A stretch of 64,000 nt of DNA from Pseudomonas citronellolis. GTDB lineage: Bacteria > Pseudomonadota > Gammaproteobacteria > Pseudomonadales > Pseudomonadaceae. The stretch is from positions 248,001 to 312,000 of the forward strand of contig NZ_FOLS01000001.1 of the NCBI RefSeq assembly GCF_900112375.1, given 5' to 3'. Positions 39,162 to 47,574 of this stretch are shown here, in pieces; the stretch's first letter is position 1; each line of letters opens with the position of its first letter. The position numbers and the translations under genes were made by a program. The notes beneath the pieces are model-generated. The model worked only from the letters and a program-made list of their open reading frames with translations, searched no databases and was not told the origin of the DNA.

Positions 39162-39574
39162 TGCTGAAGTTCATGCTCGATACCAACATCTGCATCTTCA
39201 CCATCAAGAACAAGCCGCAAGTCGTTCGCGAGGCCTTCAACCAGCACCATGGGCAGTTGGCGATCAGTTCGGTGACGCTGATGGAACTGATATACGGCGC
39301 CGAGAAGTCCTCCATGCCGGAACACAACCTGGGCATCGTCGAAGGTTTCGCCGCCCGCCTGGAAGTGCTCGACTACGACGGCAACGCGGCGGCCCACACC
39401 GGACAACTGCGCGCCGAGCTGGCGCGAATCGGCAAGCCCATCGGCCCCTACGACCAGATGATCGCCGGGCACGCCCGTTCCCGCGGGCTGATCCTGGTCA
39501 GCAATAACCTGCGCGAATTCGAGCGGGTGCCGGGGCTGCGCCTGGAGGACTGGACCGTAGCCCCATCGCCTTAG
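39161..39574 (+). CDS. vapC: VapC PIN-domain ribonuclease toxin
   Basis: A 137-residue PIN nuclease with the acidic metal site D7 (MLDTN), E42 (LMELIYG) and D98 (GPYDQMIAGHA), and the C-terminal LVSNNLREFERV segment (TNN is the usual form). The enteric-type VapC that matches best cleaves initiator tRNA(fMet) in the anticodon loop. Complete and apparently active. Co-translated with VapB. Confidence 0.92.
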   Translation: MLKFMLDTNICIFTIKNKPQVVREAFNQHHGQLAISSVTLMELIYGAEKSSMPEHNLGIVEGFAARLEVLDYDGNAAAHTGQLRAELARIGKPIGPYDQMIAGHARSRGLILVSNNLREFERVPGLRLEDWTVAPSP

Positions 39575-39591
39575 GTGCCGCTGCGGAATCT

Positions 39592-40020
39592 GTTCGCGAG
39601 CATGCTCGCTCCTACGAAAAGCCGTGCACGCCTGTAGCGTAGGAGCAGGCCCTGCCTGCGAATCGCGCGCAGGGCGCGCTCCTACATTGGACTGCGCCCT
39701 CTGCAGACCTGCGAAAACGGCAGGATGAAACCTCCCTCCCCGATCGCACGGACAGCCCCCTCTCCCGCTTGCGGGAGAGGGTTGGGGAGAGGGAGCGGCG
39801 TCAATCCGAAACACAGTTGCCGCCGGTAAACACCGTTCGCGAGTAGGAGCGCGCCCTGCGCGCGAAATCGCGGGCAGGGCCCGCTCCTACATTGGCATGG
39901 CATGGCGGATAGCCGCAGGAATGCACGGTCGTAGGAGCGGACCTTGTCCGCGATAGCCGGAACCACCGGCGCGATTCGCGGATGAGATCCGCTCCTACGC
40001 TGCCCCACCCGCGCCATTCC
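39592..40020. repeat. Mixed REP cluster between vapC and the GntR gene
   Basis: Single REP (39592-39615), a mixed-arm REPIN with GCAGGC and GCGCGC stems (39639-39685), a CCCTCTCCCGC/GCGGGAGAGGG inverted repeat (about 39758-39781), hairpin B (39843-39890) and hairpin A (39931-39998) of the 172-bp unit, here in B-A order with a different spacer. No gene is seen. Confidence 0.9.
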
Positions 40021-40030
40021 CATGAGGGAT

Positions 40031-40720
40031 TCAACCCGCCGCCCGCGCCTCGTCCTCTTCGCGCTGGGCGAGGAACTCCAGCATCTTCTGGCTGCCATCG
40101 GTGAGGTCGGCGCAGATGGCTGCGCGCGCCGCGGCGCCATCGCCTTTCTGCAGCGCGTGCAGCACTTCCCAGTGGTGCTCCACCGCCATGCGTTCGTTGA
40201 AGCTGCCGTAGGTCCGCGCGATCAGCGGCCCGGTGCGCATCCACAGGCTGTCGAGGAAGCCCTTGAGCAGCGGCATGCCGGCGATCTCGGCGAGGGCGAA
40301 GTGGAAGGCCTGGTTGAGCTTGAGCGCCGCCACCAGGTCGTCGGCGTGGATGGCCGCGAGGTTGTCGCGGATGTTCTTCTCCAGCATCGCCAGTTGCGCG
40401 GGCGTGACGCGGCCGGCCGCGGTCTCGGCGGCCAGGCCCTCCAGGGCCACGCGGATGCTGCGGATTTCCAGGTACTGCTCGCGGCTCAGCACCGGCACGC
40501 GGATGTCCCTTGGCGTGCGCAGCACCAGGGCCTGCTCCTTGGCCAGTTGCAGGATGGCGTCGCGCACCGGCGTCACGCTGGTGCCCAGCTGCTGCGCCAG
40601 GTCGCGGATGCGCAGGCGGTCGTCGGGCTGGAAGCGTCCGGTGATCAGCGCCTCGCGCAGCAACGCGTAGACGCCGCTGCCCAGGTAGGCGTGGTTGAGG
40701 CCGTCGATGGGATAGTTCAT
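40031..40720 (-). CDS. GntR-family transcriptional regulator, FCD type
   Basis: A 229-residue regulator with an N-terminal winged helix (LREALITGRFQPDDRLRIRDLAQQLG...PVRDAILQL) and an all-helical FCD effector domain with metal-site histidines around HFALAEIAG and VEHHWEVLHAL. FCD regulators usually sense organic acids and repress. A 22-bp perfect palindrome in the nearby divergent promoter (41583-41604) has the TGATGCATCA core that fits a GntR operator, so this is the candidate regulator of the SDR and the kinase-aminotransferase operon. Confidence 0.88.
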   Translation of the reverse strand: MNYPIDGLNHAYLGSGVYALLREALITGRFQPDDRLRIRDLAQQLGTSVTPVRDAILQLAKEQALVLRTPRDIRVPVLSREQYLEIRSIRVALEGLAAETAAGRVTPAQLAMLEKNIRDNLAAIHADDLVAALKLNQAFHFALAEIAGMPLLKGFLDSLWMRTGPLIARTYGSFNERMAVEHHWEVLHALQKGDGAAARAAICADLTDGSQKMLEFLAQREEDEARAAG

Positions 40721-40784
40721 GGGCTCCTCGTGCTATTCCGGGCGCGATGATGCGGCGGTCGCCGGCGAATTGCCAGCCACCCGC

Positions 40785-41519
40785 TCAGACGTGCTGGCCG
40801 CCATTGACGTGGATTTCCGCGCCGTTCACGTACGAAGCCCCCTGGGTGCACAGGAAGTGGATCAGCGAGGCCACCTCCTCCGGCTTGCCCAGGCGGTGCA
40901 TGGGGATGTCGCGCTCGACGATCAGTTCGGTGCCCGACGACAGGATCGAGGTATCGATTTCCCCCGGCGCGATGGCGTTCACCCGCACGCCGTGGCGGCC
41001 GAAGTCGTAGGCCATCTCGCGGGTCAGCGCCGCCAGCGCGGCCTTGGACGAGGCGTAGGCGACGCCGGCGAAAGGGTGCACCCGCGAGCCGGCGATGGAG
41101 GTGACGTTGATGATGCTGCCCTGGGCCGCCTTCAGCTCCTCGAACAGCCCGCGGGCCAGCAGCGCGGTGGAGAACAGGTTGACGTTGAACACCTTCAGCC
41201 AGGTGCCGTAGTCGCTCTCCAGCACGCCCATGCGCTGGCCTTCCGGGCCCTTGGGCGAAATGCCGGCGTTGTTCACCAGGGCGTCCAGTCGGCCGCCGAG
41301 CTTCTCGCGGATGGCTGGCAGGGCGGCCTCGACGCTGGCGATGTCCTCGAGGTCCAGGTGGATGTGGTTGAGCAGCCCCTCGGCCCAGGGGCATTCGGCC
41401 ACCCAGTCCTGGCGCGAGGCGGTGAACACCCGCCAGCCGGCGGCGTTGAAGTGCTTCACGGTGGCGTGGCCGATGCCGCGGCTGGCGCCGGTGAGCAGCA
41501 GGGTCCTGGGTTCGCTCAT
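40785..41519 (-). CDS. Short-chain dehydrogenase/reductase
   Basis: About 244 residues (248 if ATG 41531 is used). Classical SDR: TGASRGIGHATV cofactor site, NNAGIS, catalytic S in INVTSIAGS, YASSK (Y-x3-K) and an EIDTSILSSG segment. C-terminal VNGAEIHVNGGQHV is family-typical. It diverges from the kinase-aminotransferase genes across the palindrome and lies beside the GntR gene, so it probably belongs to the same pathway, perhaps handling a semialdehyde or alcohol. The substrate is unknown. Confidence 0.85.
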   Translation of the reverse strand: MSEPRTLLLTGASRGIGHATVKHFNAAGWRVFTASRQDWVAECPWAEGLLNHIHLDLEDIASVEAALPAIREKLGGRLDALVNNAGISPKGPEGQRMGVLESDYGTWLKVFNVNLFSTALLARGLFEELKAAQGSIINVTSIAGSRVHPFAGVAYASSKAALAALTREMAYDFGRHGVRVNAIAPGEIDTSILSSGTELIVERDIPMHRLGKPEEVASLIHFLCTQGASYVNGAEIHVNGGQHV

Positions 41520-41582
41520 GTGCGTGTCCATCCATTCGGGCTTGCGGAGTGCGTTCGATAATGACGCAATCGGCCGTCGAAT

Positions 41583-41604
41583 AAAATATGATGCATCATA
41601 TTTT
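41583..41604. promoter_or_regulatory. Perfect 22-bp palindromic operator candidate
   Basis: Half-site AAAATATGATG is followed directly by its exact reverse complement. It lies in the divergent gap, 64 bp from the SDR start and 68 bp from the kinase start, in a local A/T island within very GC-rich DNA. Size, symmetry and the TGATGCATCA core suit a dimeric GntR/FCD regulator. Confidence 0.75.
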
Positions 41605-41671
41605 CTTTATGCTTTAATGGCCGCCAGCCCCACAAGAACGACAAGCACGACAAGAACCGGAGTCCCCGCGC

Positions 41672-42736
41672 ATGCCGCTGACCGCCCTCGCCCACGATCC
41701 CCTGCTGGAAGCCGCGCCCGCCCAGGTCACGCCGGACCAGGCCGCGGCCATCGCCCGCGACTGCTTCGGCCTGGAAGGCCCGCTGCAACGCCTGGCCGGG
41801 GAGCGCGACCTGAACTTCCAGATCGGCGCCCACGACAGCGCCAGCCGCCTGCTCAAGCTGTCCCACCCGCTGGAGGACCCACAGGTGGTGGACTTCCACA
41901 ACCGCGCCCTGCTGCGCGTCCAGCAGGCCGACCCGAACCTGCCGGTGCAGCGCGTCTACCCGGCCCTCGACGGCCAGTACCAGACCTGGGTGGAAGTGGA
42001 CGGCCAGCGCATGCTGGCGCGGCTGATGTCCTTCGTCGAAGGCCTGCCGCTGCACCGCGTGCCCCAGCGCTCGACGGCGCTGCGGCGCAACCTGGGCGAA
42101 GCCCTGGCGCGCCTGGACCTGGCCCTGCACGGCTACCAGCACCCGGCCTCCGGCCACGAACTGCTCTGGGACCTGCAGCACGCCCAGCGCCTGCGCCCGC
42201 TGCTGCGGCACATCGACGACGGCGAGCTGCGCGGCCTGGTCGAGCGCGCCCTGGACAACTTCGAGGAACACGCCCTGCCGCGCCTGCCGACGCTGCGCGC
42301 CCAGGTGATCCACAACGACCTCAACCCGCACAACGTGATAGTCGACGCCGCGCACCCCGAGCGGCTGCGCAACATCCTCGACTTCGGCGACATGGTCCAT
42401 GCCCCGCTGGTCAACGACCTCGGCGTGGCCGCCGCCTACCAGCTGGGCAGCGAGGGCGACGTGCTGACCCCGGCCCTGGAATTCATCGCCGCCTATCACG
42501 CGCGCAACCCGCTGCTGGAAGCCGAGCAGGACATCCTCTGCAACCTCATGGCCACCCGCCTGGTGCTCACCCTGGGCATCACCGCCTGGCGCGCCAGCCT
42601 GCACCCGGAGAACCGCGACTACATCCTGCGCAACGCCCGCCAGGCCCGCGCCAGCCTGCAGGGCCTGGCCGGGCTGTCCCGATCCGAGGCGCGCGAACGC
42701 ATCGCCCGCGCCTGCCACGAGGAGTCCCCCGCATGA
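41672..42736 (+). CDS. APH-type phosphotransferase, hydroxylysine-kinase-like
   Basis: A 354-residue aminoglycoside-phosphotransferase-fold kinase. Brenner motif is VIHNDLNPHNVIV and the metal-binding DFG equivalent is LDFGDM. The best-known relatives paired with a class III aminotransferase are hydroxylysine kinases (AGPHD1), which use GTP to phosphorylate 5-hydroxylysine. It overlaps the following aminotransferase gene by four bases, supporting a two-step pathway. Antibiotic resistance is unlikely from this context. Substrate is an inference. Confidence 0.8.
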   Translation: MPLTALAHDPLLEAAPAQVTPDQAAAIARDCFGLEGPLQRLAGERDLNFQIGAHDSASRLLKLSHPLEDPQVVDFHNRALLRVQQADPNLPVQRVYPALDGQYQTWVEVDGQRMLARLMSFVEGLPLHRVPQRSTALRRNLGEALARLDLALHGYQHPASGHELLWDLQHAQRLRPLLRHIDDGELRGLVERALDNFEEHALPRLPTLRAQVIHNDLNPHNVIVDAAHPERLRNILDFGDMVHAPLVNDLGVAAAYQLGSEGDVLTPALEFIAAYHARNPLLEAEQDILCNLMATRLVLTLGITAWRASLHPENRDYILRNARQARASLQGLAGLSRSEARERIARACHEESPA

Positions 42737-44055
42737 CCATGACCAATGGCTACAGCCCGGCCGACGCCGAGCGCCTGAGCGACAAGGAACGCAGCCTGAT
42801 CGAGCGCCGCGAGCGCCTGCTCGGCCCGGCCTACCGGCTGTTCTACGAGCGCCCGCTGCACACGGTGCGCGGCGAGGGCGTGTGGCTCTACGACGAGCGG
42901 GGCCGGCGCTACCTCGACGCCTACAACAACGTCGCCTCGGTCGGCCACTGCCACCCGCGGGTGGTCGAGGCCATCGCCCGCCAGGCGGCGGTGCTGAACA
43001 CCCATACGCGCTACCTGCAGGAAGGCATCCTCGACTACGCCGAGGACCTGCTGTCCACCTTCCCCGCAGAACTCGGCCAGGTGATGTTCACCTGCACCGG
43101 CAGCGAGGCCAACGACCTGGCCCTGCGCATCGCCCGCCACCACACCGGCGGCAGCGGGGTGATCGTCACCCGCTTCGCCTACCACGGCGTCACCGGCGAC
43201 ATTTCCGAACTCTCGCCGGCGCTGGGCAGCGGCATCACCCTGCCCGCCCACGCGCGCACCGTGCGCGCGCCGGACGCCTACCGCCTAGGCGCGGAGAACG
43301 TCGCCCGCCTGCTCGCCGAGGACGTGCGCGCAGCCATCGCCGACCTGCGCGCCAATGGCATCAAGCCCGCCGCGCTGCTGGTGGACGGCATCTTCGCCAG
43401 CGACGGCGTGTTCGCAGGCCCCACCGGCGTCCTCGCCGAGGCGGTGGCCGCGGCCCGCAGCGAAGGCCTGCTCTACATCGCCGACGAAGTGCAAAGCGGC
43501 TTCGCCCGTACCGGCGAACGCATGTGGGGCTTCCAGCGCCACGGTGTGCAGCCGGACCTGGTCACCCTGGGCAAGCCCATGGGCAACGGCCAGCCGATCG
43601 CCGGCGTGGTGGCGCGCCCCGAGGTGCTGGAAAGCTTCGGCCGCAGCGTGCGCTACTTCAACACCTTCGGCGGCAACCCGGTGAGCTGCGCCGCCGGCCA
43701 GGCGGTACTCGACGTGATCCGCGACGAAGGCCTGCAACAACGTTCGGAACGGCTCGGCAACTACCTGCGCGAAGGCTTCCAGCGCCTGGCCCAGCGCCAC
43801 GAGCTGATCGGCGACGTGCGCGGCGCCGGGCTGTTCCTCGGCGTGGAGCTGGTCGCCTACCGCGCCAGCAAGGCCCCGGCCGCCGCGCAGACGCGCCGGG
43901 TGGTCAACGCCATGCGCGAGCGCGGCGTGCTGATCAGCGCCGCCGGCCCGCAGGAGAACATCCTCAAGATCCGCCCGCTGCTGGCCTTCGAGCAGGAGCA
44001 CGCCGACCTGCTGATCGACACCCTGGACGCCGCCCTGGCCGAAACCGCCGGCTGA
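42733..44055 (+). CDS. Class III aminotransferase-fold enzyme, phospho-lyase candidate
   Basis: A 440-residue PLP enzyme with TCTGSEANDLALR, IADEVQSGFART (D251) and the Schiff-base lysine K281 in LGKPMGNG. The HPRVVEAIARQ and HTRYLQEGILDYAEDLL segments match the AGXT2L/ETNPPL subgroup, whose members eliminate phosphate and ammonia from phosphohydroxylysine or phosphoethanolamine instead of transaminating. Coupling to the APH-type kinase fits such a lyase. In some bacteria the two domains are fused in one protein. A simple omega-transaminase remains possible. Confidence 0.82.
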   Translation: MTMTNGYSPADAERLSDKERSLIERRERLLGPAYRLFYERPLHTVRGEGVWLYDERGRRYLDAYNNVASVGHCHPRVVEAIARQAAVLNTHTRYLQEGILDYAEDLLSTFPAELGQVMFTCTGSEANDLALRIARHHTGGSGVIVTRFAYHGVTGDISELSPALGSGITLPAHARTVRAPDAYRLGAENVARLLAEDVRAAIADLRANGIKPAALLVDGIFASDGVFAGPTGVLAEAVAAARSEGLLYIADEVQSGFARTGERMWGFQRHGVQPDLVTLGKPMGNGQPIAGVVARPEVLESFGRSVRYFNTFGGNPVSCAAGQAVLDVIRDEGLQQRSERLGNYLREGFQRLAQRHELIGDVRGAGLFLGVELVAYRASKAPAAAQTRRVVNAMRERGVLISAAGPQENILKIRPLLAFEQEHADLLIDTLDAALAETAG

Positions 44056-44068
44056 GCGGGGTGCGCCG

Positions 44069-44527
44069 TTACAGGTTCACGCCCAGGTTGATCATCCCGG
44101 CCGAGTTGCCCAGTACCACGAACTCACTGGCGAAACGGCCGACCTGGGCGCCGACCGAGGGGATGACGGCCGGCGCCACGCCGTAGCGGTTGAGCGGGAT
44201 CTTGTCGCGGTACTTGCCGTGGTAGCCCTGGATGGCGCCGCCGGTGACCTTGAAGTAGAACGGCGAGTCATCCAGGTCGAAACGCTTGCCGGCGTAGACG
44301 TAGTTGGAGCGCTGGCGGAACGAATTGCGGAAGGTCGCGCCGCCCCACACCCAGCCATCGGCGCGGTTGCGCTCGACGCCGATCAGGTCCTGGTGATTGT
44401 TGTGTTGCGGGTCGTGGTTCCAGTGCCGGGTGAACACGCTGGTCTGCAGGTACCAGGAATCGCCCTCGCCGGCCCAGGCGACGGGTGCCGCCAGCAGCGC
44501 CACCAGCAGGATCAGTGCCTTGTTCAT
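44069..44527 (-). CDS. Small outer-membrane beta-barrel-like protein, function unknown
   Basis: A 152-residue protein with a Sec signal (cleavage after PVAWA) and alternating aromatic beta strands (WVWGGATFRNSF, SNYVYAGKRF, FYFKVTGGAIQGYHGKYRDK). It resembles small pseudomonad proteins often mislabelled as sn-glycerol-3-phosphate transporters and, loosely, the PagP-like eight-stranded barrels. No catalytic residues can be assigned. The gene faces the aminotransferase gene and follows the glycine-zipper lipoprotein on the same strand. Confidence 0.7.
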   Translation of the reverse strand: MNKALILLVALLAAPVAWAGEGDSWYLQTSVFTRHWNHDPQHNNHQDLIGVERNRADGWVWGGATFRNSFRQRSNYVYAGKRFDLDDSPFYFKVTGGAIQGYHGKYRDKIPLNRYGVAPAVIPSVGAQVGRFASEFVVLGNSAGMINLGVNL

Positions 44528-44551
44528 GACGGTGCCTCCTGCACGGCGGCC

Positions 44552-45034
44552 TCAGAGCGTCACGCGGCTGGCGCCGTTGACACTCATGATGCGGACGCGG
44601 TCGCCAACGCGGAAACGCTGGCCGGCATCCACCGCCTGGACGTAGGCGCGGGACATGCCGTCGTCCTCGCGGACCACGATTTCCACGCCCTGGGTACGCG
44701 TCAGGCCCTCTTCCACCGCCGAGCCGGCGGCACCCCCAGCGACGCCACCGAGGACGGTGGCGATGGCGGCACCACGGCCACCCCCGATGCCGCTGCCGGC
44801 GATACCGCCAACGGCGGCACCGGCCAGGGTGCCGATCGGCGTCCTGGTGCCTTCGATCTGCACCGCGCGCAGGGATTCGATGGTGCCCATGCGCACGCTC
44901 TGCACCGCGCGGGCATCGGCGCGGGAATAGCTGCTGCCGGACAGGTTCGAGGCACAGCCGGACAGCACCAGGGCGCTGCCGACGAAGGCGGCGAGCAGCA
45001 GGGAGCGGGAGGCTTTCGGGGTCGGGGTTTTCAT
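44552..45034 (-). CDS. Glycine-zipper outer-membrane lipoprotein (SlyB/Pcp-like), copy 1
   Basis: A 160-residue lipoprotein (lipobox LSGC) with a glycine-zipper 2TM segment (GTLAGAAVGGIAGSGIGGGRG, in two parts) and a C-terminal RTQGVEIVVREDDG domain. SlyB-type proteins stabilise the outer membrane and assemble rings around barrels under stress. ATG 45034 has GAGGA upstream; the longer frame to 45073 lacks one. A close paralogue is at 56564-57028. Confidence 0.85.
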   Translation of the reverse strand: MKTPTPKASRSLLLAAFVGSALVLSGCASNLSGSSYSRADARAVQSVRMGTIESLRAVQIEGTRTPIGTLAGAAVGGIAGSGIGGGRGAAIATVLGGVAGGAAGSAVEEGLTRTQGVEIVVREDDGMSRAYVQAVDAGQRFRVGDRVRIMSVNGASRVTL

Positions 45035-45149
45035 GCTCGGGTCCTCGCGGACGGTCACTAAGGGAATGGACAAAGCCTATTCCCTCGTCACTGAACACCC
45101 CCTGAACTCCAGCTGAACCCGCACTGAACGAAGCTGAACGAAGCCGTTT

Positions 45150-46064
45150 TCAGCCCTGCAATTGCAGCAGACGCTGGCGGGCGCGCTCGAACCAGGCCAG
45201 CAGGTAGTCCACCAGCAGTTGCGTGCGCCGCGGCAGCCCGCCCTGGTAGGGGTGCACCAGGAACACCGGCGTGCTGCGCGTCTGGTAGTCGCGCAGCAGC
45301 CAGCGCAGGCGGCCGTCGGCCAGTTCGTCCTGGAGCATGTAGGACGGCAGCCGGGCGATGCCGACGCCGGCCAGCGCCGCCTTCTTCAGCAGGGTGTAGT
45401 GGTTGCTCGCCAGCACCCCGCCGACCTCCACGCGGAACAGCTCGTGCTGGCGCTGGTACAGCCACGGGCCAGGGCCCGGGTAGTGGGTGTTGAGCAGGCA
45501 ATTGTGCCCGGCCAGGTCCGCCGGCCGCTGCGGCTCACCGTGGGCGGCGAGGTATGCCGGGGTGGCGCAGGTCAGTTCCTGCAGGGCGAACAGCGGATGC
45601 GCCACCAGGCGCTCGTCGCCGCCGACGCCGGAGCGGATCGCCAGGTCGAAGCCGTCGGCCACCAGGTCGCGGCGCTCGTTGGCCAGGTCCAGTTCCAGGC
45701 GGATGCCCGGATGGCTGCGGGAGAACTCCACCAGCCAGGCGTCGAAGAAGGTCTCGCCGAGGGACACCGGCACACTCATGCGCACCGTGCCACGCGCCTC
45801 CTCCTGCAACCGCGCCACCGCCTGCCGCGCCCGCGCCGCCTGGGCGTTGAGCGCCTGGACCTCGGGCAGCAGGGCCTGGCCGGCGGCGGTCAGCGCCAAG
45901 CTTCTCGTCGTGCGGTGCAGCAGGGTCACGCCCAGGGCCTGCTCCAGGGCGCTGATGCGCTTGGACAACTGCCCCTTGCTGCAACCCAGGCGCTCGGCGG
46001 CGCGGGTGAAGCTGCCGCATTCCAGCAGCACGGCGAAGGCCGAGAGGTCTTCCAGTTCGCCCAT
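45150..46064 (-). CDS. LysR-family transcriptional regulator
   Basis: A 304-residue regulator: N-terminal winged helix (FAVLLECGSFTRAAERLGCSKGQLSKRISALE) and a periplasmic-binding-like effector domain, of the AaeR/DmlR-like branch (LELDLANERRDLVADGFDLAIR). It diverges from a small SDR gene and a near-perfect inverted repeat lies between them. It should control that gene. PA1067-like. Confidence 0.9.
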   Translation of the reverse strand: MGELEDLSAFAVLLECGSFTRAAERLGCSKGQLSKRISALEQALGVTLLHRTTRSLALTAAGQALLPEVQALNAQAARARQAVARLQEEARGTVRMSVPVSLGETFFDAWLVEFSRSHPGIRLELDLANERRDLVADGFDLAIRSGVGGDERLVAHPLFALQELTCATPAYLAAHGEPQRPADLAGHNCLLNTHYPGPGPWLYQRQHELFRVEVGGVLASNHYTLLKKAALAGVGIARLPSYMLQDELADGRLRWLLRDYQTRSTPVFLVHPYQGGLPRRTQLLVDYLLAWFERARQRLLQLQG

Positions 46065-46095
46065 GATTGTTTCCCCACGAAAACGCCAGGTTGCC

Positions 46096-46111
46096 GATTA
46101 CCCCGGTTATC
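46096..46111. promoter_or_regulatory. Imperfect palindrome between the LysR and SDR genes
   Basis: GATTACCCCGGTTATC, an interrupted inverted repeat in the divergent promoter with the symmetry of a LysR recognition site, 32 bp from the LysR start and 56 bp from the SDR start. Confidence 0.5.
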
Positions 46112-46166
46112 CCAACAAAATACGTCCCTAGACTGGCTCCGTCACCCACTCACTCCCGGAGTCAGC

Positions 46167-46766
46167 ATGAAGATCATCCTCGTCGGCGCCAGCGGCACCC
46201 TCGGCCAGGCCGTGGCCAGCGAACTGGGCCAGCGCCATGAGATCGTCCGCGTCGGCCGCAGCAGCGGCGACCTGCGCGTGGACATCACCGACAGCGCCTC
46301 GATCCGCGCCCTGTTCGAGCAGGTGGGCCCCTTCGACGCCCTGGTCAGCGCCGCCGGCAAGGTGCACTTCGCCCCGCTCGCCGAGATGGGCGAAGCGGAG
46401 TACGCCGTCGGCCTGAAGGACAAGCTGATGGGCCAGGTCAACCTGGTGCTGATCGGCAGCCGCTACGCCAACGACGGCGCCTCCTTCACCCTGACCACCG
46501 GCATCCTCAGCGAGGAACCGATCCGCCAGGGCAGTTCGGCAACCCTGGTCAACGCGGCGGTGGAAGGCTTCGTGTGCAGCGCCGCGATAGAACTGCCGCG
46601 CGGGCAGCGGATCAATGCGGTGAGCCCGAATGTGCTGGTGGAGTCGATGGCGGGCTACGGGCCGTTCTTCCGCGGCTTCAAGCCGGTGCCGGCGGCGGAT
46701 GCGGCGCTGGGGTTCGCGCGGAGTGTGGAAGGGGCGGAGACGGGGCGGGTCTACAAGGTTTGGTGA
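46167..46766 (+). CDS. Small short-chain dehydrogenase
   Basis: A 199-residue NAD(P)-binding protein: VGASGTLGQAVASEL, GRSSGDLRVDITD, SAAGKVHFAPL and LTTGILSEEPIRQGSSATLVNAAVEG. The usual Y-x3-K is not obvious (SATLVNAA), as in other members of this short SDR subgroup, so catalysis is uncertain. It diverges from its likely LysR regulator. No operon partner. Confidence 0.82.
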   Translation: MKIILVGASGTLGQAVASELGQRHEIVRVGRSSGDLRVDITDSASIRALFEQVGPFDALVSAAGKVHFAPLAEMGEAEYAVGLKDKLMGQVNLVLIGSRYANDGASFTLTTGILSEEPIRQGSSATLVNAAVEGFVCSAAIELPRGQRINAVSPNVLVESMAGYGPFFRGFKPVPAADAALGFARSVEGAETGRVYKVW

Positions 46767-46793
46767 GTGTGGGGCGGGGGCTACTTGCTACTT

Positions 46794-47064
46794 GTAGGAG
46801 CGAGGGGGACGCCTAGTTCTTGCTCGCGAATCCTCAAGAGCGCCCTCTCCCTAACCCTCTCCCTGAAGGGAGAGGGGACCGTTGGGCAGACACGGATGTT
46901 CTGGAGCTAGCCGGTAACACCGAAAGCTACCGGCTGAAACCTGACCCTCTCTCGGCACGGACAAGCCCCCTCTCCCTTCAGGGAGAGGGCTGGGGAGAGG
47001 GTACGGAGGTAGGCATAGCAGCGGAGCCGCCGGTTACTCCGTTCGCGAGCAAGCTCGCTCCTAC
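46794..47064. repeat. REP and CCCTCTCC repeat cluster
   Basis: It contains a REP arm with the 14-bp GGGGACGCCTAGTT insertion (46794-46830), two CCCTCTCCCT/AGGGAGAGGG inverted repeats (about 46852-46875 and 46968-46988) and a single REP (47041-47064). It lies between convergent genes and no gene is seen. Confidence 0.88.
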
Positions 47065-47078
47065 GAAAAGCCACCCCC

Positions 47079-47477
47079 TCACTCCTTCTTCCCCGCATAG
47101 CACACCGGCGAACTTCCCTCCCCCACCCGTTCCATCTCATCCTCGAGAAACTCCGCCAACACCCGCGCATTGTTGTGCTCGGTATCCTTCGCGCCATAGA
47201 GCAGCGTCAGCTCGCCCTTGCCGGCGATCCCCAGCAGCTTCCACCAGTGCTCCGGGTGCGCCGCCAGTTCGGCGTGGTAGGCGCGGCGGAATTCCTCGAA
47301 CAGGCCGGGATCGTGGTGGAAGCGCTGGCGCAGCTCGGTGGACGGCGCCACGTCCTTGAGCCATTCGTCCATGTGCAGTTCTTCCTTGCTGATGCCCCTG
47401 GGCCAGAGCCGGTCCACCAGGACCCGGTAGCCGTCCTCCGCGGCCGGGGTCTCGTAGGCGCGCTTGTAGCGAATCAT
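47079..47477 (-). CDS. DUF488 family protein
   Basis: A 132-residue soluble protein with the family marks RVLVDRLWPRGISKEEL, WLKDVAPSTELRQRFHHDP and LTLLYGAKDTEHNNARVL. DUF488 proteins are widespread, with no settled role. The gene is divergent from a lipoprotein gene. Confidence 0.9.
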   Translation of the reverse strand: MIRYKRAYETPAAEDGYRVLVDRLWPRGISKEELHMDEWLKDVAPSTELRQRFHHDPGLFEEFRRAYHAELAAHPEHWWKLLGIAGKGELTLLYGAKDTEHNNARVLAEFLEDEMERVGEGSSPVCYAGKKE

Positions 47478-47574
47478 CGGATGCCTCCTTTTGCGACTGT
47501 CCCTACCACTGTAGCCCTTGAGCAGGTGCCATTGGCTCGGTAACGTGGGCGCATTTTTCCGGGAGCCCTATCTC

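Noticed and set aside
41672-42736. Aminoglycoside resistance gene
   Set aside because: The APH fold is shared with amino-alcohol kinases; overlap with a phospho-lyase-like gene makes a catabolic role more likely.
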